DNA of 64,000 nt from NCBI RefSeq assembly GCF_041381155.1, contig NC_091143.1, positions 39,323,996 to 39,387,995 on the forward strand, read 5' to 3'. Both the position numbers and the translations under genes were made by a program. How positions within the stretch are numbered: position 1 is the stretch's first letter; every line of letters begins with the position of its first letter. The stretch comes from Argopecten irradians (Eukaryota; Mollusca; Bivalvia; Pectinida; Pectinidae). Positions 25,527-37,700 of the stretch are shown here, in pieces. The notes below the pieces were generated by a model. That model did no database searches. It had not been told where the DNA came from and saw only the letters and a program-made list of their open reading frames with translations.

Positions 25527-25711
25527 TTCCGAATTTGCATATTACAGAGTTATCTGCACTTGCGGGTAGGTATTGATTGTGACGTCATGTGTTTGTGAGT
25601 GTAATGTCATACTTTTCGGAGAAAATGACGTGAATTGCGCTCACAAAATAATGATGTAACAATCGATACCTACCGGCAAGGGAGCTAACTCTGTAATAAG
25701 CAAAGACGGAA
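25527..25711. mobile_element. 185-bp palindromic MITE, copy 3, in TAF1C 3' UTR
   Basis: Starts TTCCGAATTTGCATATTACA, flanked by TA on both sides (25525-25526, 25712-25713). It begins only about 10 nt after the TAF1C stop codon, so it should form a hairpin in the 3' UTR. Confidence 0.88.
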
Positions 25712-25721
25712 TAAGTAAAGG

Positions 25722-28700
25722 CTAGGAGCCTACATCTGACATTTTTAATTTCTTTGCTGATCTAGAAGTGTTAAACGTCCTTTGTAACGATGACTGTGAG
25801 TCCTGTTGTGGAGTATTAACATTTGAGATGGACCCTGAAAACATGGTAAAAGACTGGGCAATGTCTTGTGAAAAAAACTGATGGTCAAAGTCATCCACGC
25901 TAGTGTTATCACTCTCCTGGATCAATCTATCGCTCTGTGGTGAGAAATTCCCGAATTCACACGTTAATTGTCTACTACCTCCATCATTTGAACATTCCGA
26001 AAATAAACCCACTGAAGACCTAGATGAACGCCTCTTTCTCTTCCTTGGAGTCAGCTGAATTGTCAAAGATTCCAAGTATTCCTGAGATTTGGCAAGAATG
26101 TTATCCAACTCAGCACTTTGTGGTGCTTGACTATGAGAACTTGACGCATCTTCAGGTAAGTCGTCCTCTTCCCTAAGTGTGTTTATACCAAACAATCTAT
26201 GAAAGCTAGCGTCACTATCGTATCCATTTACATCCTCTTTACTCATAGCTGACGGTGACATCGCAGTGGCCCTCTGTGATGAACCCTGCTGATTACCGCC
26301 ATCCGCAGCTAACTGAAGATTTCGTATAAATTGCTGATCTTCATTTAAAAGTCTGTTTGAATTTTTTGGCTGCGATTCTTTCTTTTCCTTCCTTTTTTGT
26401 TTTATTTCTTCATCCTGAAATATCAAATGATAAAATGTCATTTGAATGCTTTTCTACAAATGAAACTATAGTAAACTTGACCCCCTCCCCAGGAAGAAAC
26501 CTGAGACCCCAGGATCATATAATTCACAATTTTTGTAAAGGATCTTAAAACCTTTCTATCTATGAAAAGTATTTGATTCTACCATTTCCAGAATTTCAGA
26601 AGAAGATTTTTGAAGTTTTTGCCTATTTAAACCCTTTTGACCCCACCCTTAAGGCCCCTGGGGGTCAGGCATAGAAAATTTGTTAATAGGGTTTAATGGC
26701 CATCTCATACTGATAATTCTGACATCATTTGACTCATTTCCTATTACAAATGAGCAAATAATGCTCACAAATGTGTTTGCCGAATATAAATCATAGTAAA
26801 CTTAACCTCCTCCCCAGGGGGAAACTAGAGACCCCAAGGTCATATAATTCACAATTTTTGTAGAGGGCCTTGAGGCCTTTCTATCGATGTGGAGTATTTT
26901 GTGGAGTATTTGATTCTACCACATCTGTGAGTAGAGAAGAAGATTTTTGAAATTTTAGTCAATTTTACCCCTTTTGGCCCCTCCCATAGCTCCCTGGGGG
27001 GTGGGGACCATATAATTCACAATTTTGATTGGCCTTATGCCTTAGAAGGTTTGTGCAAAATTTCATTGAAATTGCTTCAGCAGTTTTGGAGAAGTTGAAA
27101 ATGTAAATTGTTTACAGAGATACGACACACTACGAACGACGCATGACGGAAGATGGACAGCGACGGACAAAAGGCGATTAGAATAGGTCACTTGAGACTT
27201 TGTCTCAGGTGACCTAAAAATCATTCATCCCTTTTGATGTGGGATAGGTAAACCAATATCTTATAATATATTATATATATAATAATATCCTATTGTAAGA
27301 ATTTTTACCTCTCTGTTTGAAATTCTTTTGTCTTACCCCAAAGGGAGTGAAAAATTAAATTACTCCTTACACCAAAGTACTCTATAGTTACTAATATTCG
27401 CGGGGGTTTTAATTCTGCTAAATTCGAAAATCCATCCAAATTCTTGGAATTGAATTCCTCTAAAAATTAATGAAAATCATGGTTATACATATTATAGCCT
27501 GTCGTAATGACGTTTTCAAAAATTACAAAGATAATTCGCAGAAATAAACCATCGCAAATAAGTTCCAAGCAGTAAATCAGGAAATTTTAAAGCTGTAAAA
27601 TTTAACAAATATACATTATTCCGAATTTGCGTATTACAGAGTTATCTGCACTTGCGGGTAGGTATTGATTGTGATGTCATGTGTCTGCGAGCATAACGTC
27701 ATACGTTTCGGAGAAAACGACGTTAATTGCGCTCACAAAATAATGACATAACAATTGATACCTACCCAGAGGGAGCTAACTCTGTAATATGCAAAGAGGG
27801 AATGGAGTCTTGTAGATATTATTGCTCATTATGTAGTCTAAAGGCAACCTCATGTTAACTTAATGCAGTGAAATGAATCCCCATATCCCATATAGTCAGA
27901 CATTGACATATCTCTTGACTTAAAATTATAAATTAGCTTGCTCCACTAAGTAACTAACATAGATCTTATATTTTGTTAGTAAATTTGATCAGAACTAAAA
28001 ATTATTGAAATTGCTTGTCTGCCTGAAATGAGCCCAAAACTTCCAGCAATCCCTTTAGATATACCAAATTCTCAGTGGAAAAATTCTTGTATTCACCCAA
28101 AATAAGGTCAATAATTGTACAATAATGGCCCTAATGGACTACTTTATTTTCAGAAAAATTACTCCAATTTGTAAGAAACTATTACATGAAAACTCACCCT
28201 CTCCAGCAGCAGAGCGGACAGATCCGGACTGTCCTCCTCCCACAATGCTACAAGGATTTTACTTAGAGCGTTCGTCTGTGGAAAATTTCCCTCAGGTTCT
28301 CCGATTGGAGAACAAGGTTTTTCTGAATGTATTCCAGAATTCCGAGCCTGCCACAATTCCTCTGCTGTTTTGTATCTGTCTTCCCAGTATCTGATTTTAT
28401 CCGGCTTGTATCCAACGACTCTCTATATAACAGATCATACATTCAAGATATTTAAAACATTACAATGTTATGCATTCATGGCCCTGGTAACAGTGTGATA
28501 TGAATGTTTATTTACCCAAGGGAAATATTACATCTTTGGGTAAATAAACCTTCATATCACACTGTCAATGGGAAACATAAATTGTTTATTATTTATGCAG
28601 ATTTATTAGAGATGGATAAATTAAGATCATCAGGCTTCGTTTTATTTTACTTCTCTGAACATATGATAAAACAGTTATAGACTTTAAAAGTCCAAGCCGT

Positions 28701-31700
28701 ATTTCTCCGTAATTAGCACCCCTTCTCTTTTCTGGAGGAGTTGCCGCCAACCCATGGATAAAACAATGTCTTATAACTCTATGATGTTTATAACATTGGC
28801 ATTTTATCCCATATTACAATCGTTGGAGACCCACAGGTGATTGCACTATACTACGCTACACTTATCAAGTGATAAGTGTTGCATAGTATAGTGCGATCAC
28901 CTGTGGGTCTCCAATGATGCATGTTACATGAAATTCATGTTATTGCATGTGCATTAACTTGTGAATCAGGTCATGACTTAATGATGTGTCACAAAGTAAA
29001 AACAGCATTATATTATGCATGTTTACAGTGACAAATCAATGTGTGGATCCCTAAAAAGTGCCCTCTTCATTACAATTTTCTAAATGCCCTGGGCACTTCT
29101 TACAGTGAATATGGTAATTGTATAATTTACAGCATTGTATTTTATTCTTCAGTAGAAGTGAAATCTACATTAATCTTCAAGTTTCATTTCATTTTGAACA
29201 CTTCTGGTGGTAAGACAAGGACTCACCTGTCCAGCCTGAACAAGCTGCTGAGCAGTGGTCAAGGTCTGATGACAGGATGGACAAGGGTCAGTGTTATCTT
29301 CAATCCTCTCCTCTTGTTGTTGTTCAGGATGACAAAGTGGACAATGTATATTAGGTTCCTCCTTCAGAGAAAGATCTAGAGGGTAACAGAATGGTTTATA
29401 TATATAGATCTAGAGGGTAAGAGAATAGTTTTAAGGCTAAATATGAATGAAGTTTTACACAATCAACTTATATTATCACAATAGAAAACTAATAAGCATA
29501 TGGAAAGATTTAAGTGCAATTAACAAAAGCAGGAAATTTAGGGCATCGAAGGCATCAACTAAAGATTGAAGAGAGCATAAACCTGTGATATAGTTATTTA
29601 TTTTGTCTCAGGTCAGATTGTACAGGATTTATTTTGTCCCAGGTCAGATTTTACAGGATTTATTTTGTCCCAGGTAAGATTGTACAGGTTTTATTTTGTC
29701 CCAGGTCAGATTGTACAGGATTTATTTCATTTTGTACCAGGTCAGATTGTACAGGATTTATTTCATTTTGTCTCAGTCCAGATTGTACAGGATTTATTAC
29801 ATTTTGTTTCAGGTCAGATTGTACAGGATTTATTTTGTCCCAGGTCAGATTGTACAGGATTTATTTCATTTTGTCTCAGTTCTGATTCTACAGGATTTAT
29901 TTCATTTTGTCTTTGGTCAGATTGTACAGGATTTATTTTATCCAAGGTCAGATTGTACAGGATTTACTTCATTTTGCCCCAGGTCAGATTGTACAGGATT
30001 TATTTCATTTTGTTTCAGGTCAGATAGTACAGGATTTATTTTATCCAAGGCCAGATTGTACAGGATTTATTTCATTTTGTCTCAGTTCTGATTGTACAGG
30101 ATTTATTTCATTTTGTCTCAGGTCAGATTGTACAGGATTTATTTCATTTTGTTCCAGGTCAGATTGTACAGGATTTATTTTATCCAAGGTCAGATTGTAC
30201 AGGATTTATTTTGTCTCAGGTCAGATTGTACAGGATTTATTTTGTCTCAGGTCAGATTGTACAGGATTTATTTTGTCTCAGGTCAGATTGTACAGGATTT
30301 ATTTTGTCTTTGGTCAGATTGTACAGGATTTATTTCATTTTGTCTCAGGTCAGATTGTACAGGATTTATTTCATTTTGTCTCAGGTCAGATTGTACAGGA
30401 TTTATTTTGTCTTTGGTCAGATTGTACAGAATTTATTTCATTTTGTCTCAGGTCAGATTGTACAGGATTTATTTCATTTTGTCTCAGGTCAGATTGTACA
30501 GGATTTATTTTGTCTTCAGTCAGATTGTACAGGATTTATTTCATTTTGTCTCAGGTCAGATTGTACAGGATTTATTAAATTTTGTCTTCGGTCAGATTGT
30601 ACAGGATTTATTTCATTTTGTCTCAGGTCAGATAGTACAGGATTTATTTCATTTTGTCTCAGTTCTGATTGTACAGGATTTATTTCATTTTGTCTCAGGT
30701 CAGATTGTACAGGATTTATTTCATTTTGTCTCAGGTCAGATTGTACAGGATTTATTTTGTCTTCGGTCAGATTGTACAGGATTTATTTCATTTTGTCTCA
30801 GGTCAGATTGTACAGGATTTATTTCATTTTGTCTCAGGTCAGATTGTACAGGATTTATTTTGTCTTTGGTCAGATTGTACAGGATTTATTTCATTTTGTC
30901 TCAGGTCAGATAGTACAGGATTTATTTCATTTTGTCTCAGTTCTGATTGTACAGGATTTATTTCATTTTGTCTCAGGTCAGATTGTACAGGATTTATTTT
31001 GTCTTCGGTCAGATTGTACAGGATTTATTTCATTTTGTCTCAGGTCAGATTGTACAGGATTTATTTCATTTTGTCTCAGGTCAGATTGTACAGGATTTAT
31101 TTTGTCTTCGGTCAGATTGTACAGGATTTATTTCATTTTGTCTCAGGTCAGATTGTACAGGATTTATTTCATTTTGTCTCAGGTCAGATTGTACAGGATT
31201 TATTTTGTCTTTGGTCAGATTGTACAGGATTTATTTCATTTTGTCTCAGGTCAGATAGTACAGGATTTATTTCATTTTGTCTCAGTTCTGATTGTACAGG
31301 ATTTATTTCATTTTGTCTCAGGTCAGATTGTACAGGATTTATTTTGTCTTCGGTCAGATTGTACAGGATTTATTTCATTTTGTCTCAGGTCAGATTGTAC
31401 AGGATTTATTTCATTTTGTCTCAGGTCAGATTGTACAGGATTTATTTTGTCTTTGGTCAGATTGTACAGGATTTATTTCATTTTGTCTCGGGTCAGATAG
31501 TACAGGATTTATTTAATTTTGTCTCAGTTCTGATTGTACAGGATTTATTTCATTTTGTCTCAGGTCAGATTGTACAGGATTTATTTCATTTTGTCTCAGG
31601 TCAGATTGTACAGGATTTATTTCATTTTGTCTCAGGTCAGATTGTACAGGATTTATTTCATTTTGTCTTTGGTCAGATTGTACAGGATTTATTTCATTTT

Positions 31701-34700
31701 GTCTTTGGTCAGATTGTACAGGATTTATTTCATTTTGCCCCAGGTCAGATTGTACAGGATTTATTTTGTCCCAGGTCAGATTGTACAGGATTTATTTTGT
31801 CCCAGGTCAGATTGTACAGGATTTATTTTGTCCCAGGTCAGATTGTACAGGATTTATTTTGTCCCAGGTCAGATTGTACAGGATTTATTTTGTCCCAGGT
31901 CAGATTGTACAGGATTTATTTTGTCTTTGGTTAGATTGTACAGGATTTATTTCATTTTGTCTTTGGTCAGATTGTACAGGATTTATTTCATTTTGTCTTT
32001 GGTCAGATTGTACAGAATTTATTTTGTCTTTGGTTAGATTGTAAAGGATTTATTTCATTTTGTCTTTGGTCAGATTGTACAGAATTTATTTCGTTTTGTC
32101 TTTGGTCAGATTGTACAGAATTTATTTCGCTTTGTCTCGGGTCAGATTGTACAGAATTTATTTCATTTTGTCTTTGGTCAGATTGTACAGGATTTATTTC
32201 ATTTTGTCTCAGGTCAGATTATACATGATTTATTTTGTTCCAGGTCAGATTGTACAGGATTTATTTTGTCCCAGGTCAGATTGTACAGGATTTATTTTGT
32301 CCCAGGTCAGATTGTACAGGATTTATTTTGTCCCAGGTCAGATTGTACAGGATTTATTTTGTCCCAGGTCAGATTGTACAGGATTTATTTTGTCTCAGGT
32401 CAGATTGTACAGGATTTATTTTGTCCCAGGTCAGATTGTACAGGATTTATTTTGTCCCAGGTCAGATTGTACAGGATTTATTTTGTCCCAGGTCAGATTG
32501 TACAGGATTTATTTTGTCCCAGGTCAGATTGTACAGGATTTATTTTGTCCCAGGTAAGATTGTACAGGTTTTATTTTGTTCCAGGTCAGATTGTACAGGA
32601 TTTATTTTGTCCTAGGTCAAAGTATACATGATCCATTTTGTCCCACATCAGATTGTACGGGATTCATTTTGTCCCAAGTAAAATTGTGCAGGATTTATTT
32701 AGAAACAGGTCTGATTGTAAAAGATTTATTTTGTCCCAGGTCAGATTGTAAAACAATTATTTTGTCACATTGTACAGGTTTTATTTTGTCCAAGGTCAGA
32801 TTGTACAGGTTTTATTTTGTCCAAGGTCAGATGCCCAAGGTCAGGCTACAGGAAGTTCCAGGTCAGATTTTAGCTATTTTTCTCTTAACTTGCATTGCCA
32901 AAACTACAGATATTCCAGAAAGTAGACTGAAATAAAGTTGATATGCTATCAAATACAACTGTGACAGTGGACAATAAGTTTTGGGTGTTACACGTAAGCT
33001 GAGGGAGAGTACCAGTTATTTTAGAAAGTATTCAGTCTATTGTCCCAGTTAACATGCATATCAATGCCACTTACTTGTATAAACACAATTATTCTGGTCT
33101 GTTGACTGTTTTCTTTTGTTTTCATCTTTCTGTGTTTCTTTTCTTTTTCTAACATATCTTGTTATCCATTTGTGCCCCTTCCTGATTGTGATATCATCCC
33201 AGGGATGGCCATCTGTTTCCACAGAGCAGGTCTTGTCATGGACCTCATCAGAGAATTGATATCCCTGGTAGAATATCTCACCATAACTGTCCAGCTGCAT
33301 ATCAATAGGAAAGCAGGAACTATTAACGGACGGAAAGATGGACAGAAAAACAGATGGACGTACAGAAGTAGGGACGGAAGGATGGACGGACAACGGATGG
33401 ATGACAGACCGTGGACGAAAGGCGATTTGAACTGCCTCACTATAGGACAAAATGTCCTCAACCCAGGAGCTTCTTAACACTTAGTCTTGTCTAAAGAATA
33501 ACATTTGTCATGTTGAGGTAATCAATCGTGAAGAAATATTGTCAGAGATAAGATAAAATGATGACATCACATTCCTGATTAATCATTTTCTGATCTTCAC
33601 ATAATATACTGTATATTCTGAATATTCTGTATATACTGTACAACTAATAAGAAATGGGTATCAAACAAACTTGTATAGTGAAGAAGTCATCGTCCAGAGG
33701 TATTGTGGTGATACCGGCCAGGGACGTGTTAAATCTGTCGGTGGTTAGAACCTCTTCTGAACCCCCACACATAGATTGATGATGGAATACATCTCTGTAA
33801 ACAACACAACAGGTCCATGATGTAACAACGCAACAGATCCACAATGTATACAACACAACATGTCCACAATGTATACAACACAACAGATCCACAATGTATA
33901 CAACACAACATGTCCATGATGTAACAATGCAACAGATCCACAATGTAAACAACACAACATGTCCATGATGTAACAACACAACAGATCCACAATGTAAACA
34001 ACACAACAGGTCTACAATGTGTACAACACAACAGATCCACAATGTATACAACACAACAGGTCTACAATGTGTACAACACAACAGATCCACAATGTATACA
34101 ACACAACAGATCCACAATGTATACAACACAACAGATCCACAATGTATACAACACAACAGATCCACAATGTATACAACACAACAGATCCACAATGTATACA
34201 ACACAACAGATCCACAATGTATACAACACAACAGATCCACAATGTATACAACACAACAGATCCACAATGTATACAACACAACAGATCCACAATGTATACA
34301 ACACAACAGGTCCACAATGTATACAACACAACAGGTCCATGATGTAACAACACAACAGGTCCACAATGTATACAACACAACAGGTCCATGATGTAACAAC
34401 CCAACAGATCCACAATGAAAACAACACAACAGGTCCACAATGTATACAACACAACAGATCCACAATGTATACAACACAACAGATCCACAATGTATACAAC
34501 ACAACAGATCAACAATGTATACAACACAACAGATCCACAATGTGTAAAACACTACAGATCCACATTGTATACAACACAACAGGTCCACAATGTATACAAC
34601 ACAACAGATCCACAATGTATACAACACAACAGATCCACAATGTATACAACACAACAGATCCACAATGTATACAACACAACACATCCACAATGTATACAAC

Positions 34701-37700
34701 ACAACAGATCCACAATGTATACAACACAACAGATCCACAATGTATACAAAACAACAGATCCACATTGTATACAACACAACAGGTCCACAATGTATACAAC
34801 ACAACAGATCCACAATGTATACAACACAACAGATCCACAATGTATACAACACAACAGATCCACAATGTATACAACACAACAGATCCACAATGTATACAAC
34901 ACAACAGATCCACAATGTATACAACACAACAAATCCACAATGTATACAACACAACAAATCCACAATGTATACAACACAACAGATCCACAATGTATACAAC
35001 ACAACAGATCCACAATGTATACAACTCAACAGATCCACAATGTATACAACACAACAGATCCACAATGTACACAACACAACAGATCCACAATATATACAAC
35101 ACAACAGATCCACAATATATACAACGCAAAAAACCACAATGTATACAACACAACAGATCCACAATGTACACAACACAACATATCCACAATGTATACAACA
35201 CAACAGATCCACAATGTATACAACACAACATCCACAATGTATACAACACAACAATCACAATGTATACAACACAACAGATCCACAATGTATACAACACAAC
35301 AGATCCACAATGTATACAACACAACAGATCAACAATGTATACAACAAAACAGGTCCACAATGTATACAACACAACAGATCCACAATGTATACAACACAAC
35401 AGGTCCACAATGTATACAACACAACAGGTCCACAATGTATACAACACAACAGGTCCACAATGTATACAACACAACAGATCCACAATGTATACAACACAAC
35501 AGATCCACAATGTATACAACACAACAGATCCACAATGTATACAACACAACAGATCCACAATGTACACAACACAACAGATCCACAATGTATACAAACACAA
35601 CAGATCCACAATGTACACAACACAACAGATCCACAATGTATACAACACAACAGATCCACAATGTATACAACACAACAGGTCCACAATGTATACAACACAA
35701 CAGGTCCACAATGTATACAACACAACAGGTCCACAATGTATACAACACAACAGATCCACAATGTATACAACACAACAGGTCCACAATGTATACAACACAA
35801 CAGATCCACAATGTATACAACACAACAGGTCCACAATGTATACAACACAACAGGTCCACAATGTATACAACACAACAGATCCACAATGTATACAACACAA
35901 CAGGTCCACAATGTATACAACACAACAGATCCACAATGTATACAACACAACAGATCCACAATGTATACAACACAACAGATCCACAATGTATACAACACAA
36001 CAGGTCCACAATGTATACAACACAACAGGTCCACAATGTATACAACACAACAGATCCACAATGTATACAACACAACAGGTCCACAATGTATACAACACAA
36101 CAGGTCCCTGATGTATACAACACAACAGGTCCACAATGTATACAACACAACAGGTCCATGATGTATGTATACAACACAACAGATCCACAATGTATACAAC
36201 ACAACAGATCCACAATGTATACAACACAACAGGTCCACAATGTATACAACACAACAGATCCACAATGTATACAACACAACAGATCCACAATGTATACAAC
36301 ACAACAGATCCACAATGTATACAACAAACAGATCCACAATGTATACAACACAACAGATCCACAATATACACACAACAGATCCACAATGTATACAACACAA
36401 CAGATCCACAATGTATACAACACAACAGGTCCACAATGTATACAACACAACAGATCCACAATGTATACAAACACAACAGGTCCACAATGTATACAACACA
36501 ACAGATCCACAATGTATACAACACAACAGGTCCACAATATATACAACACAACAGGTCCACAATGTATACAACACAACAGGTCCACAATGTATACAACACA
36601 ACATCACAATGTATACAACACAACAGATCCACAATGTATACAACACAACAGATCCACAATGTATACAACACAACAGATCCACAATGTATACAACACAACA
36701 GATCCACAATGTATACAACACAACAATCCACAATGTATACAACACAACAGATCCACAATGTACAACACAACATCCACAATGTATACAACACAACAGTCCA
36801 CAATGTATACAACACAACAGATCCACAATGTATACAACACAACATCCACAATGTATACAACACAACAGATCCACAATGTATACAACACAACAGATCTACA
36901 ATGTATACAACACAACAGTCCACAATGTATACAACACAACAGTCCACAATGTATACAACACAACAGATCCATAATGTATACAACACAACATATCCACAAT
37001 GTATACAACACAACAGATCCACAATGTATACAACACAACACATCCACATTGTATACAACACAACAAGTCCACAATGTATACAACACAACAGGTCTACAAT
37101 GCAAACAACACAACAGGTCCACAATGTATACAACACAACAGATCCACAATGTAAACAACAAAACAGGTCCACAATGTAAACAAGGTCTTACTGTATCATT
37201 ATATTTTTAAGGTAATTTTTAAATTTTGGCATCTGAAACCCATGAGTCCATTTAAGCTAACTCACCCAATTCTTGACACTCTCCAGGGTGCTCCTAATGC
37301 TTGAGCTGCCTTCCCTGAGCTACACTTATATGTATAGCAGCAAACTTCTGGAGGACCCTGACTGCCTATCAAAAGGAGGCTGTGACCTTTTGAAGGAAAG
37401 TTGACCCCTTCCAAATACTGAGGTGGATTTTTCAATATGCTCTTCCAATTTAGTACCTAAAGGGGAGTCCAAACATGATATTGTAGTGATGGCCAATCGG
37501 TTTGAAATCATAATAGATTATCGTTTTGTACTCAGAAGTCATAAACCAATCGAAAATTGATTAAATAATCTGTTTCTAGTAAATAATGGATATTCAAATT
37601 TGCTGTAGTTATACTTTTCAGTGTTTTTTTTCTTTGGATATGGAATACTTACACAAAAGTTCAGAGTTTAGAAATATTTCATTTTCTTATGAGGATAAAG

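Noticed and set aside
29634-32935. Overlapping plus-strand frames of up to 429 codons (QIVQDLF- and RLYRIYF-type repeats)
   Set aside because: The same array is open in all three plus frames because unit lengths are 31 and 36 bp. No unique domain, and antisense to a real gene.
33075-33480. Minus-strand frame extending upstream of TAF1C exon 13 (SVHPSVPTSV-like)
   Set aside because: The extension covers a simple repeat (gatggacggac-type) before the acceptor at 33295. The splice site and homology both start the exon at 33294.
34366-37210. Open frames of 500-930 codons on both strands
   Set aside because: They are produced by the stop-free 25-bp satellite. The peptides are pure repeats in every frame, both strands are open at once, and the array lies inside TAF1C intron 11.
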